Shown here one piece after another: positions 17,683 through 26,582 of a stretch of DNA of 64,000 nucleotides. The notes below the pieces were generated by a model, which saw only the letters and a list, made by a program, of their open reading frames with translations, did no database searches and had not been told where the DNA came from. The position numbers and the translations under genes were made by a program. How positions within the stretch are numbered: the stretch's first letter is position 1; every line of letters begins with the position of its first letter. The stretch comes from Bacterioplanoides sp. SCSIO 12839 (GTDB lineage: Bacteria; Pseudomonadota; Gammaproteobacteria; Pseudomonadales; Oceanobacteraceae): positions 1,204,501 to 1,268,500 of the forward strand of contig NZ_CP073745.1 in the NCBI RefSeq assembly GCF_024397975.1, given 5' to 3'.

Positions 17683-17718
17683 AAAACCCGTGAATTGTTT
17701 ATCAGTTCACGGGTTTTT
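17683..17718 (+). terminator. Intrinsic terminator after purC
   Basis: AAAACCCGTGAA pairs with TTCACGGGTTTT around an eleven-base loop, ending in T residues. The rest of the 235-bp gap up to 17865 shows no gene. Confidence 0.85.
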
Positions 17719-17865
17719 GTTTATTCAACTCCCGGCTGGTTGAAAGAATTTGCATTCTGATCATTTGCAGGCACACTAGCGGAACACTGAGTTACCAGAC
17801 TGGTTTTAATCATCGTTCAGAATCAGCTGGTCGGTTTGATAATAAATTGATTACGGGAACACATC

Positions 17866-18615
17866 ATGAAAAAAGTGGCGATTGCAGCAGTATTAGCAGC
17901 AATGACTCCAATGGCTGCTCAGGCAGACTTGTTATTCACGGTAGGTGCGAAAGCCAGCGTTTGGGATGCTGAACCAACAGGTCAGCTGGATGATGGCATT
18001 TCAGTTGAAGACGATGGCCTGAATCTGGACTCTGAGAATGGCCAGCAGCTGACGGTTTTCTTTGAGCATCCAGTGCCACTGATTCCGAATGTGAAGCTGA
18101 TGCGCACGTCTCTGGAAGTTGAAGGTGAAGGTAATATTGATGGTGAGTTTGCCGGAACTCCTTTTGATGAAGATGTAGCCTCTACTTTTGACCTGAGCCA
18201 CAATGATCTGACGTTGATCTGGGGCCTGCCACTGCCGATTCCTTTCGTTGATTTTAATTTTGGTTTAACCGCCCGTCAGTTTGATGGTGTTGCGGAAGTA
18301 ACCGGTGCTGTTGCTGGTACTGAGTCTGTTGACTTGGATTTCACTATGCCATTGCTTTACGGTGAAGTGAAAGTCGATACGCCATTTGGTATTTATGGTC
18401 AGTTGGATGTGAACTATATCGCCTACGGTGATAACGAAGTTCAGGATCTGTCGTATGGCATTGGTTATACCTTACCAATCCCGCTGGTAGATCTGGGCTT
18501 AGAAGCGGGCTACCGCTCTTTATCTCTGAAGACGGACGAAGACCTGGCGGATATTGAAGCCGATGCCGATATTAAAGGTACTTATGTTGGTGCCAGCCTG
18601 TCAGTTGGTTTCTGA
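17866..18615 (+). CDS. TIGR04219-type outer-membrane beta-barrel protein
   Basis: A 249-residue exported protein. Residues 1-20 form a Sec signal peptide (VAIAAVLAAMTPMAAQA), and the rest consists of alternating beta strands rich in Gly, Asp and aromatic residues. It ends in a terminal Phe (GTYVGASLSVGF), the C-terminal signal for BAM insertion. The N-terminal DLLFTVGAKASVWDAEPTG and central NDLTLIWGLPLPIPFVDFN suit the TIGR04219 family of small outer-membrane barrels of unknown role. It is monocistronic, with its own terminator. Confidence 0.8.
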   Translation: MKKVAIAAVLAAMTPMAAQADLLFTVGAKASVWDAEPTGQLDDGISVEDDGLNLDSENGQQLTVFFEHPVPLIPNVKLMRTSLEVEGEGNIDGEFAGTPFDEDVASTFDLSHNDLTLIWGLPLPIPFVDFNFGLTARQFDGVAEVTGAVAGTESVDLDFTMPLLYGEVKVDTPFGIYGQLDVNYIAYGDNEVQDLSYGIGYTLPIPLVDLGLEAGYRSLSLKTDEDLADIEADADIKGTYVGASLSVGF

Positions 18616-18638
18616 TTTTCAGAAGAACCTGATTACAT

Positions 18639-18680
18639 AAAAAACGCCGCTGGTTTGATAAAACCCGCGGCGTTTTTTTA
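18639..18680 (+). terminator. Intrinsic terminator after the outer-membrane protein gene
   Basis: AAAACGCCGC (18641-18650) pairs with GCGGCGTTTT (18667-18676) and is followed by T residues. Confidence 0.9.
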
Positions 18681-18694
18681 TTGGCAGAATAGAG

Positions 18695-18780
18695 CAGACT
18701 TTTCAAAAGCAGCAACAGGATGTTGCGTACTTATCGCCGGAGCAGGGACGCGATTGCGATAAGAGCGTCTGAAAAGTCTG
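18695..18780. repeat. Multi-hairpin palindromic repeat, copy 2
   Basis: An 86-bp element whose outer arms CAGACTTTTCA (18695-18705) and TGAAAAGTCTG (18770-18780) are perfect complements. Inside are the hairpin GCAACA-GGA-TGTTGC (18712-18726) and a second stem CTTATCGC (18730-18737)/GCGATAAG (18756-18763). The left half is nearly identical to copy 1 at 2694-2721, with compensatory changes in the hairpin stem. It lies between the outer-membrane protein gene and the end of rnb. Confidence 0.75.
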
Positions 18781-18813
18781 TGCTGTTCTGTCGGTGTTTT
18801 GATATCGAGCGAC

Positions 18814-20745
18814 TCAATCAACCAAAACAAAACGTACGCTGCGATTCTGCGGCTTAATATCCTGTATCTTCACCTGAACTGGCTGATTCAGTTTAAAGCA
18901 GATATCACCACTGCGGTGCGTCAGGGTTTTGGTTTCAAACGTCCAGTCGCCTTTGGCTTTGCGGCGATCAATCGTTCCTTCAATACCAGACTCTTCTAAG
19001 CGCACGGTAAAGTTTGCTGAGTTCATATGCACAATGATGGCATCGTAAGTGGCTTCTTTATCCTGCTGTTGCAGCCAGTCCAGTTTCAGCCAGCTCTCGG
19101 TTTGAGAAGCCGCAATACGGCTGTTGGTCTGACGCTGCTGAATCTGATCCAGTGTCGTTTGTTGTGGCAGCTCCGGCGTCTTTTCTTCCAATAATGCTTT
19201 TATCACTCGGTGTAATAACAGGTCATTATATTTACGCAGAGGGGAGGTAAACGTCGTGTAGTGATTAAAGCCAAGACCGAAGTGAGTACCGGCTTCCAGC
19301 GAGAGGTTACTGCGTTCAAGCTGGCGGCTGATAATGGTGCGCAGCGGGAATTCCGAATCGCACTGTTCGGCTTTCTGAACCCACTCTACAAACTCCGCTA
19401 AAGTCTGAATTTTAGGTTTACGCTCCAGTTCCAGCTGTTCACGAATTAACGCCACCACTTCACCGATGCGCTCAGTTCTTACACCGCTGTGGTTGATAAA
19501 GAAACCACTTTCTTTGTCTGCCAGCCAATCTGCAATCGAGCGGTTGCAAGCCAGCATACATTCTTCCACTAAGCGGTGTGCCTGGTTACGTTCGAGTTTG
19601 ACAATTTCTTTCGCCTTGCCTTGCTCATCTGTGATGATTTTGTAATCCGGGCGCTCTTCCATCACTAAGCAGTGTTCAGTTCGGAACTGATTTAGTGCCT
19701 GAGAGCAGTTATGCAGATGAACGATATGACCATGCAGTTCTGCCGGAATCTCGTTATCTTCACCTTTAATCAATTGTGCAACCTGGGTGTAGCTTAATTT
19801 AGCCTGGCTACGGATTTTGGCATTATGAATGTTGGTGCTTTCGATCGTGCCATCTTCCGCGACTTTCAGCTCAACAACCATGGCCAGGCGTAACTCATTT
19901 TCCTGCAGTGAGCACAATTGTTCAGACAGCTCAGGCGGCAGCATTGGCAATACCTGATCCGGGAAATACGATGACGTTGCGCGTTGTTGAGCGGCCTGAT
20001 CTAATTCACTGCCGGTGGCAATTAAGGCGGCCGGGTCCGCAATGCCAATCCACAAGGACCAGCCCTGACTATGAGCTTCCGCATAGAGCGCGTCATCAAT
20101 GTCACGGGTCCCCGCCGAATCAATGGTCACAAAGGGTAGGTGTGTTAAGTCGGTACGTTTGTCCAGCTCAGCTTGCAGCCCTTGCTCTGCCAGCTCTGCG
20201 ACCTGTTGTTGCTCAGCCGCAGAAAACTCCGCTGACAATCCGCTTTTGGCCATGATAAAGCGGTGTTCAATGTGATCTTCGCCTGGTTTGCCAATGACTT
20301 CGTCAATATGTGCCTGGGCACGGCCATTCGGATAGGGGTGTTGACTGATATGAGCACTGATTAAATCGCCTTCTTCCGCTTTCATACGCTTATTCGGCGG
20401 AATAAAAATCCAGCGATTCAGTGTGTCACTGTCCGGCTCGATAAAGTGACCTTTGCCACGAATAACATAACGGCCGTAGAGTTTGTCCAGCTCACTTTTA
20501 ATGACTTTCTCAATGATGGCCTGCTGTTTACCCTCTCCGGCAGACTCAACCCGAAACGCAATCTGATCGCCCGGTAATACCTTTTCCATCTCATCGGGAG
20601 ATAAAAAGAATTGTTGCTTATCTTCGGTGTTAACGAAGCCAAAACGACCGGTGGTGGCTCTTACCCGACCTTCATAACGTGGTGTGCTGTCATGAATCTC
20701 TTGTTTCAGGTTTTTGAGTTGGGAAAGGGCGTTTTTATCAAGCAT
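18814..20745 (-). CDS. rnb: Exoribonuclease II
   Basis: RNase II degrades single-stranded RNA 3' to 5'. Two N-terminal cold-shock-like domains (PRYEGRVRATTGRFGFVN...) precede the RNB catalytic domain with VTIDSAGTRDIDDALYAE (catalytic aspartates), SYFPDQVLPMLP and HFGLGFNHYTTFTSPLRKYNDLLLHR. A C-terminal S1 domain ends the protein. ATG 20745 gives MLDKNALSQLKNL, which aligns with the E. coli N-terminus. A GTG at 20760 would add five residues. The product has 643 residues, against 644 in E. coli. The multi-hairpin repeat lies just past its stop. Confidence 0.95.
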   Translation of the reverse strand: MLDKNALSQLKNLKQEIHDSTPRYEGRVRATTGRFGFVNTEDKQQFFLSPDEMEKVLPGDQIAFRVESAGEGKQQAIIEKVIKSELDKLYGRYVIRGKGHFIEPDSDTLNRWIFIPPNKRMKAEEGDLISAHISQHPYPNGRAQAHIDEVIGKPGEDHIEHRFIMAKSGLSAEFSAAEQQQVAELAEQGLQAELDKRTDLTHLPFVTIDSAGTRDIDDALYAEAHSQGWSLWIGIADPAALIATGSELDQAAQQRATSSYFPDQVLPMLPPELSEQLCSLQENELRLAMVVELKVAEDGTIESTNIHNAKIRSQAKLSYTQVAQLIKGEDNEIPAELHGHIVHLHNCSQALNQFRTEHCLVMEERPDYKIITDEQGKAKEIVKLERNQAHRLVEECMLACNRSIADWLADKESGFFINHSGVRTERIGEVVALIREQLELERKPKIQTLAEFVEWVQKAEQCDSEFPLRTIISRQLERSNLSLEAGTHFGLGFNHYTTFTSPLRKYNDLLLHRVIKALLEEKTPELPQQTTLDQIQQRQTNSRIAASQTESWLKLDWLQQQDKEATYDAIIVHMNSANFTVRLEESGIEGTIDRRKAKGDWTFETKTLTHRSGDICFKLNQPVQVKIQDIKPQNRSVRFVLVD

Positions 20746-20971
20746 CCGTTGGGTAACCACATTGCTGTTAGAAAGCGGCCAAGTGTACGGAAAAAGCAGA
20801 TTTTAGGCCAGAGCAGGATGACGGCAGAGGCCGGAGAAAATCCGTGGTTTCATACTTTACAGACAATTCTTGAGTGGACTTTTTGACGAAGATCCTTGTG
20901 GTAATTCGGGCCGATAACAAAAAATTACAGAGTTTTTAAGCTTTTGTAATTCTTTTGTATGAAAAACTTGA

Positions 20972-20991
20972 TGTCATCAGTAATAATGACA
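20972..20991. promoter_or_regulatory. Inverted repeat upstream of phoD-like gene
   Basis: TGTCAT (20972-20977) and ATGACA (20986-20991) form an inverted repeat with an 8-bp spacer, about 90 bp before the phosphatase start. The arms resemble half of a PhoB box (TGTCA), but PhoB boxes are direct repeats, so this is a different or atypical operator. The surrounding 337-bp gap (20746-21082) is AT-rich and contains no gene that I can support. Confidence 0.35.
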
Positions 20992-21082
20992 AGTCGATTC
21001 TCACGTGCTGTTAAAACTTTATCGTTAAGGCAGCTACTATCAAGAATGAATAAATACAAGATCAGCGAATAAAGGTTCTGAT

Positions 21083-22882
21083 ATGACCCATAATTCTAAA
21101 GTAAGCCGCCGTAGCTTTTTGAAATCAGTCGCCGCCGGTGCTGGCGCTGTTTCCACCCCTGCCGTATTAACCGCTTGTGGTGGTGATGACGATGATGATA
21201 ACGGCCCTGTATTCTCCTTTGGGCATGGTGTCGCCTCGGGTGATCCTTTATCAGACCGTGTGATTATATGGACACGCATTACGTCTGACAGAAATGTCGA
21301 GGCGATAACGGTTGACTGGTCTGTCGCTACCGATGCTTCTATGGCTAATGTTGTCGCCAGTGGCCAGGTTGATACTGATGCAACGGTTGATTACACGGTT
21401 AAAGTGGATGCAGAAGGTTTGTCTGCTGATACAACTTACTATTATCAGTTCAGTGCAGCTGGCGTCTCTAGTGTTATTGGTGAAACCAAAACACTGCCCA
21501 CGGGTGATGTCTCTAATGTGAAATTGGCTGTGTGCTCTTGCTCCAACTTTGCGTTTGGTAATTTCAATGTTTACAAAGAAATTTCCAAGGCTGGTGCCGA
21601 TGTGGTTGTTCATTTAGGAGACTACATCTATGAATATCGCTCTGGTGTTTACCCTGATGCAGATAATATTGCTGAGAACCGCCAACCAGACCCTCAGGAA
21701 GAGATTATTACACTGGATCAATATCGTGCACGCTATAACCAGTATCGCCGTGACGCGGATCTTCAGGCTGCTCATCAAAACACACCGTTCATTTGTGTGT
21801 GGGATGACCATGAATTAGCCAACGATGCATATAAAGATGGCGCACAGAACCACAGTGATGACGAAGGCTCATTTGCCGATCGTCGTGCCGCTGCGTTCCA
21901 GGCTTATCACGAGTGGTTACCGATTCGTACCGGGTCCGATCGTGCAGTAATTGATCGCTCTTTTGACTTTGGTGATTTGTTGAGTCTGCACATGATGGAT
22001 ACCCGTCAGGTCGCACGCACCAAGTCATTGTCTTACAGCGATTTCAACTTCAGCGGCTCAGCACAAGAAGTAGCGGCTGAAAAAGCACGTTTAACTCAGG
22101 CCTTGAAAGATACAAACTCGACATTGTTGGGTGCAGAACAAGAGCAGCGCGTGTTTAACCGTTTATCTGGCTCTACAGCAACGTGGCAAGTATTAGGTCA
22201 GCAAGTATTAATGGGACGTATGATGATCCCTGCTGAAATCCAGGAAGGGCTGACAGCGTTGCAAGAAGAGCTTGAAAAAGAAACACCAGATACTGGCCTT
22301 GCAACGCAGTTGCAAAATCAGATTCGGACTTCTTTGACTGAGCTGTTTCTTCTGAAAGGCAGTGACCCATCGAATGCGCGCTTAACGGATTTATTACCCT
22401 ACAACCTCGATGCTTGGGATGGTTACTCTGCAGCACGTGAAACAATTCTGAATCAAGCAAAAATGGCAGATGCTAACTTGGTTGTTTTGGCGGGTGATAC
22501 TCACAATGCCTGGGCTAATGAACTGTATACCAGCGATGCTAACGGTGTTATCGAACGAGCTGATGGCCCTGTTGGTGTTGAATTTGCGACTTCGTCAGTC
22601 ACTTCTCCTGGTTTCGATTCCTACATCAGTTTTGGAAGTGAACAGGAGCAGGGCTTGTTTGAATTGGCCGTGACGACGTTGGTCGATGATCTTAAGTATA
22701 TGAACGCCGTTAATCGGGGTTATACGCTGGTTGAATTTACGAAAGAAAAAGCGACCTGCGAATGGCGTTTTGTTTCAACCATTCAATCGACGGATTATCA
22801 GGCAAGTGTTGCCAAGAAAATGGAAGTATTGCCAGGGGCGGGGAATCGTACCCTAGAGGACGTCGCTTTACCAGCGTCTTAA
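21083..22882 (+). CDS. phoD: Tat-exported PhoD-family alkaline phosphatase
   Basis: A 599-residue exported phosphatase/phosphodiesterase. The N-terminus carries a twin-arginine signal (SRRSFLKSVAAGAGA) ending in a lipobox-like LTAC followed by GGDDDDD, so it may be a Tat-dependent lipoprotein. The N-terminal PhoD domain starts at FSFGHGVASGDPLSDRVIIWTR. The metallophosphatase core shows VHLGDYIYEY, VWDDHELANDA and LAGDTHNAWANEL, which supply Fe/Ca ligands in the family. An own terminator follows. Role in phosphate scavenging is inferred from the family. Confidence 0.93.
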   Translation: MTHNSKVSRRSFLKSVAAGAGAVSTPAVLTACGGDDDDDNGPVFSFGHGVASGDPLSDRVIIWTRITSDRNVEAITVDWSVATDASMANVVASGQVDTDATVDYTVKVDAEGLSADTTYYYQFSAAGVSSVIGETKTLPTGDVSNVKLAVCSCSNFAFGNFNVYKEISKAGADVVVHLGDYIYEYRSGVYPDADNIAENRQPDPQEEIITLDQYRARYNQYRRDADLQAAHQNTPFICVWDDHELANDAYKDGAQNHSDDEGSFADRRAAAFQAYHEWLPIRTGSDRAVIDRSFDFGDLLSLHMMDTRQVARTKSLSYSDFNFSGSAQEVAAEKARLTQALKDTNSTLLGAEQEQRVFNRLSGSTATWQVLGQQVLMGRMMIPAEIQEGLTALQEELEKETPDTGLATQLQNQIRTSLTELFLLKGSDPSNARLTDLLPYNLDAWDGYSAARETILNQAKMADANLVVLAGDTHNAWANELYTSDANGVIERADGPVGVEFATSSVTSPGFDSYISFGSEQEQGLFELAVTTLVDDLKYMNAVNRGYTLVEFTKEKATCEWRFVSTIQSTDYQASVAKKMEVLPGAGNRTLEDVALPAS

Positions 22883-22886
22883 TCCT

Positions 22887-22913
22887 GAAAAACCCGCTTC
22901 GGCGGGTTTTTTA
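22887..22913 (+). terminator. Intrinsic terminator after phoD-like gene
   Basis: AAAACCCGC and GCGGGTTTT pair around a TTCG tetraloop, followed by T residues. The tetraloop makes this a strong terminator. Confidence 0.92.
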
Positions 22914-22964
22914 TTACTTCGATTTTATCCTCGGATTTTTATTGCTAGCGAATACTTGCCTGTC

Positions 22965-23651
22965 TCAGGCCTGGTATAAATTCACCCAGCGAAATTCATC
23001 CAGCTCGTCCAGATCCGGCACGGTAAACGATTCTTCGCGGCCAATTTTTTTATACGGCGGGAAGTCAAAGTTTTTCACACGCGAGTCGGCTACTAAGACC
23101 TCATTGGCTTTTTCCCGGAATACATTAAGCAGCGGTAAATTCGCTTTGTCGTACAGCACGTCGGCGGCGATTAATACATCCAGTTCTTCGTCAAACTCAA
23201 ACAGGTCGCCATGGCAGCGATAAGTCACGTTATTTAAGCGGGCATTTGCCTCACAAGATATTAACGCTTCCGGGTCGATATCACAGGCAATTACGTCTTT
23301 GGCACCGGCCATCACGCAGGCAATGGCAACCACGCCCGAACCAGCACCAAAATCCATTACTTTTTTATCTTTTACCCAGTGGGGATTTTTGAGAATTTCG
23401 CGTGCTAATACCTGGCCACTGGCCCAGCAGAATGCCCAATAAGCCGGGTAGCTCTGAATCGACAGAATTTCTTCCTGAGTAAAGGGGCGGCGCATGGCCT
23501 GTGGCTCGACCAGCCAGAGTTTGATCGCATCACATTGAGGCAATGTTTGTGTAGTAACGGTGGCATCATCGAGCATATTTCGGATCAGCTGATTTAACGC
23601 GTCCTGATCCGCAGCTTGGTCGTTGCGAGTGTGTAAGAGGGAAGAGGTCAT
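22965..23651 (-). CDS. ETFB-lysine-methyltransferase-like protein
   Basis: A 228-residue class I SAM-dependent methyltransferase. The SAM-binding loop MDFGAGSGVVAIACVMAGA (residues about 100-118), acidic CDIDPEALISCEANARLN and the family motif IAADVLYD are all present. This is the pattern of the METTL20/ETFB lysine methyltransferase-like group. It is separated from the next gene on the same strand (metallo-beta-lactamase protein) by three bases, so the two form an operon. The partial gene at the left window edge belongs to the same family. Confidence 0.8.
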   Translation of the reverse strand: MTSSLLHTRNDQAADQDALNQLIRNMLDDATVTTQTLPQCDAIKLWLVEPQAMRRPFTQEEILSIQSYPAYWAFCWASGQVLAREILKNPHWVKDKKVMDFGAGSGVVAIACVMAGAKDVIACDIDPEALISCEANARLNNVTYRCHGDLFEFDEELDVLIAADVLYDKANLPLLNVFREKANEVLVADSRVKNFDFPPYKKIGREESFTVPDLDELDEFRWVNLYQA

Positions 23652-23654
23652 AAA

Positions 23655-24419
23655 TCAGCGTAACGGAATCGGGTTGTTAAGGGTGGCAATATCATAACCC
23701 GCTTGTTGCAGCAGGGCTCCGGCTTGTTCATCGGCGTAATGGTAGAGCACCAGATTATCGCGAATTTCCGGCTGATATTCTTGTAAGTCGCTTAGCCCGG
23801 TATGAGAGGGATTGGGCTGAGTGCCACAGTCATGAAAAATCACTTCCTGACCGGTGAGTTTGTGATGCAATATCTCAGGAATCGGGCGGGTATCACCGCT
23901 GTAAAACATCCGTCCTGGCAGGTGTAAAGCAAAGCTGGTATTGGGAGCATGATGGCGGGTGGCATACACCTGAAAGTGTAACCCCGCATGAAAAAACTCA
24001 TGGCTAACCGGCAATAACTGAAACGACTGCCAGAAATCATGGCGACCTTCGGCCATGGTGCCGAATTCCGGATACGTCGCCAGCCGCTGGTGCAAAGTAG
24101 TGATTAGATTCAGAGGCACAAATAAACGAATCGGTGCTTGTACTTGCCCTTCGGCGAGAGACTCTTGTTGCAGCCGGGCTCTGACCGTTAAAATTTCCAG
24201 ATCGGCAATATGATCCAGATGGCAGTGGCTGATAAAAATAGCGTGGGGTAATTGGCCGTAACGTTGTTGGTAAGCGTGAACGGTACCCGGGCCACAATCT
24301 ATCAGTAGTTGTGGCTGTCCGTTTTTTTCCAGTGTTGAGGCTGAGGTGCCCAGCGAAATCTGGCCACCGCTGCCGCAGCCATGAAAATTCAGTGAATATT
24401 GTGCGTTTTCTGTGGTCAT
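23655..24419 (-). CDS. Ribonuclease Z-like metallo-beta-lactamase fold protein
   Basis: A 254-residue hydrolase of the metallo-beta-lactamase fold. [18 protein letters not shown] at the start, LLIDCGPGT, and the metal motif HCHLDH ([14 protein letters not shown]) point to the RNase Z/phosphodiesterase branch; SGDTRP and HDCGT supply further ligands. The reading frame continues 83 codons upstream, but this would run through the divergent msrA gene, and ATG 24419 gives a normal N-terminus. It is the first gene of an operon with the methyltransferase and is divergent from msrA, with 40 bp between starts. Confidence 0.8.
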   Translation of the reverse strand: MTTENAQYSLNFHGCGSGGQISLGTSASTLEKNGQPQLLIDCGPGTVHAYQQRYGQLPHAIFISHCHLDHIADLEILTVRARLQQESLAEGQVQAPIRLFVPLNLITTLHQRLATYPEFGTMAEGRHDFWQSFQLLPVSHEFFHAGLHFQVYATRHHAPNTSFALHLPGRMFYSGDTRPIPEILHHKLTGQEVIFHDCGTQPNPSHTGLSDLQEYQPEIRDNLVLYHYADEQAGALLQQAGYDIATLNNPIPLR

Positions 24420-24459
24420 AACCCGGTATATCGACAAACAAAAGCAAGAGGTCTGCATT

Positions 24460-25089
24460 ATGTGGCGTCCAAAATTAATGTCCATCCCTGATGCAGCGGA
24501 TGCATTGCCCGGTCGTGATGAACCCTTAGCCGTTGAGCCGGAGAGTTTTATCAATGGTGAGCGCTTTGATGGTGAATGTCCGGCGCACCTGAAGCAGCTG
24601 ATTATTGGAATGGGTTGTTTCTGGGGAGCAGAGCGGCGCTTCTGGCAGCAGTCGGGTGTCGTCGTCACGTCGGTTGGTTATGGCGCGGGGCATACGCCGA
24701 ATCCTACGTATCAGGAAGTGTGCAGTGGCAATACCGGCCATAATGAGCTGGTACGCATCTGGTACGATCCGCAACAAACCTCGCTGGATGCGCTGTTAAA
24801 AGTCTTTTGGGAAAGTCACGATCCGACTCAGGGCATGCGCCAGGGCAATGATGTTGGCACCCAATATCGCTCGGGTATTTATCTGTCCGATGAACAGGAT
24901 CGTGAACTGGCTGAAGCATCACGTTCGCGCTATCAACGTCGTTTGCTGGCCGCCGGTTTTGACGAGATTACTACGGAAATTCTGCCTGCTGGCCCCTATT
25001 ATCTGGCAGAAACCTATCATCAGCAGTATCTGGCGAAAAATCCGAACGGTTATTGTGGTTTGGGTGGTTGCCATGTCAGCTATGGCTGA
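24460..25089 (+). CDS. msrA: Peptide methionine-S-oxide reductase MsrA
   Basis: MsrA repairs S-methionine sulfoxide in proteins. The 209-residue protein has the catalytic Cys53 in [12 protein letters not shown], the conserved [37 protein letters not shown] and, at the C-terminus, GYCGLGGC with likely resolving cysteines (199 and 204). The N-terminal [11 protein letters not shown] matches the E. coli-type longer form. ATG 24460 is preceded by AGAGG 8 bp upstream; the frame extends to 24412 but has no better start. Confidence 0.96.
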   Translation: MWRPKLMSIPDAADALPGRDEPLAVEPESFINGERFDGECPAHLKQLIIGMGCFWGAERRFWQQSGVVVTSVGYGAGHTPNPTYQEVCSGNTGHNELVRIWYDPQQTSLDALLKVFWESHDPTQGMRQGNDVGTQYRSGIYLSDEQDRELAEASRSRYQRRLLAAGFDEITTEILPAGPYYLAETYHQQYLAKNPNGYCGLGGCHVSYG

Positions 25090-25092
25090 CGT

Positions 25093-25503
25093 TTAGCTAC
25101 CGGTCGCCTGCTGCTCTTTTCCTGCTGCATCTGTGGGTGTTTGCTGGCATGGATGTTTTGATTGAGGAAATGCCAGATGAATTGCCCAGGCAATGGCGGT
25201 GGCATAAGCCAAATTGGTGGTAAGTTCAGTATGCGGGTTATTCAAAAACTCACGTTGTGATGCCAGGCCACGTATTTTGCTGGCCAGGTCGGGCTCAAAC
25301 GCCAGGTATTTATTCCAGATACGCTGATGTAAGGCGGCATCGATCTGATAAATGCCATAGGCTTTATTTTGGCGACACAGTGAATGTTGATTTAACTGGG
25401 CCAGGGCAATCAGCAGGTTTTCAGCGGCGTCTGAATCTTTACCAAGGTATTGCAGCGTGGGGCGGATGATCTGCTCCCTGAGTTCCTGAGTGTCGAGTTC
25501 CAT
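25093..25503 (-). CDS. Small protein resembling a phage-type transglycosylase with altered active site
   Basis: A 136-residue protein without signal peptide. MELDTQELREQIIRPTLQYLG, the segment AYGIYQIDAALHQRIWNKYL and PDLASKIRGLASQ recall small lysozyme/transglycosylase-like proteins of phage origin, in which an Ala-x-Glu-Ser-Gly segment carries the catalytic glutamate. At that place this protein reads ALAQLNQHS, so it is probably not a working muramidase. The relation is from memory and uncertain. It is convergent with msrA (3 bp apart) and divergent from the TatD gene. The frame extends to 25545, but ATG 25503 is the more natural start. Confidence 0.5.
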   Translation of the reverse strand: MELDTQELREQIIRPTLQYLGKDSDAAENLLIALAQLNQHSLCRQNKAYGIYQIDAALHQRIWNKYLAFEPDLASKIRGLASQREFLNNPHTELTTNLAYATAIAWAIHLAFPQSKHPCQQTPTDAAGKEQQATGS

Positions 25504-25571
25504 GACTGTGCCTGTACTGATAGCAATGGCATTATTTAATACCAAATTACTGAAGGATTACCACTGCCAGT

Positions 25572-26405
25572 ATGAATTTATTGTCACACAACGATCACAA
25601 TGTCCAACCGGAAAAGCTGGTGTGGGTCGATAGCCACTGCCACTTTGATTTTCCGCAGTGGCAGGCGCAGCGTGACGAACACTGGCAGCTGGCACAAACA
25701 CTGGGTGTACAGTCACTGATTGTTCCCGGCACCACGATTGAGCAAAACCAGCAGGTCACTCAGTTCTGTACCGATACGCCCTGGCAGTTTGCACTGGGAT
25801 TACATCCGTACTTTCTTGCACAACATCACACTGATGATCTTATCGCTCTTGAGGGGTTGTTATCTGCGTCTGAGGCTATTGCGTTGGGGGAGATTGGTCT
25901 GGATTGGGTGTTGGCTAAGCAAGCCGATGACCCGGATGCTGCCCGTGCACAGCAGTGGCAATGGTTCGAGGCTCAGGTAGCGCTGGCGGAGCGTTATCAA
26001 CTGCCTGTGATTCTGCATATCCGTGGCTGCCATGATCAGGCCGCCAGTTGGCTGCGCCGCCGGAGGTTTTCATTCGGTGGTATTGTTCATGCGTTTTCTG
26101 GTAGCGAACAACAAGCCAAAGCCTGGCTCGATCTGGGCTTTAAACTGGGCATCGGTGGTGCCATGACATTTCCCCGGGCGAATAAATTGCGTAAAACCAT
26201 TGCTTCCTTACCACTTTCGGCTTGGGTGCTGGAAACCGATGCCCCGGATATGCGCCCGGCGTTTTTTCGTCAGGGTGTGAGTTCGCCGGTTGCTATTCCT
26301 TTGTATGGCGCGATCCTGGCCGCCTTAAAAAATACATCGATCCAGGTGGTATCCACACAAACATTAAGTAATTTAAAATCGGTATTGGTGAACTTTAAAA
26401 CCTGA
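25572..26405 (+). CDS. TatD-family metal-dependent hydrolase
   Basis: A 277-residue TIM-barrel hydrolase. The first metal pair is in WVDSHCHFDFPQW, followed by LGLHPYF, the metal glutamate in ALGEIGLDW, LPVILHIRGCHDQA and the final metal aspartate in WVLETDAPDM. These are the ligands of TatD nucleases and deacylases. Members of this family act as 3'-5' DNases or D-aminoacyl-tRNA deacylases, and which applies here is unknown. It is divergent from the small protein at 25093-25503. Confidence 0.9.
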   Translation: MNLLSHNDHNVQPEKLVWVDSHCHFDFPQWQAQRDEHWQLAQTLGVQSLIVPGTTIEQNQQVTQFCTDTPWQFALGLHPYFLAQHHTDDLIALEGLLSASEAIALGEIGLDWVLAKQADDPDAARAQQWQWFEAQVALAERYQLPVILHIRGCHDQAASWLRRRRFSFGGIVHAFSGSEQQAKAWLDLGFKLGIGGAMTFPRANKLRKTIASLPLSAWVLETDAPDMRPAFFRQGVSSPVAIPLYGAILAALKNTSIQVVSTQTLSNLKSVLVNFKT

Positions 26406-26582
26406 TTTTTTAATGGGTTTATTTTTAATACTTAATAATTATTTCAAAAAAAGTTCCATCATTTTTTAGATCATCCAGCGTTGTTGAACGGAATTTTTAG
26501 ACCACCTTTTCCCAAAGGCTTGTACAACAACACGCGCCTGTATAGCTTAAATTTTAAGCCCACTGAGCAGAGGTAACTGCTT

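Noticed and set aside
20802-20842. Possible third multi-hairpin repeat upstream of rnb (contains GCAGGATGACGGC and GGCC arms)
   Set aside because: Arms pair poorly and the TTTTCAAAAGCAGC segment shared by the two real copies is absent.
24420-24668. 83-codon upstream extension of the RNase Z-like gene
   Set aside because: It lies antisense to the well-supported N-terminal half of msrA, and ATG 24419 gives a normal N-terminus for the fold.
26520-26546. TTGTAC...TATAGC promoter before the Yip1 gene
   Set aside because: Spacer is only 15 bp and both boxes are imperfect; too weak to list.
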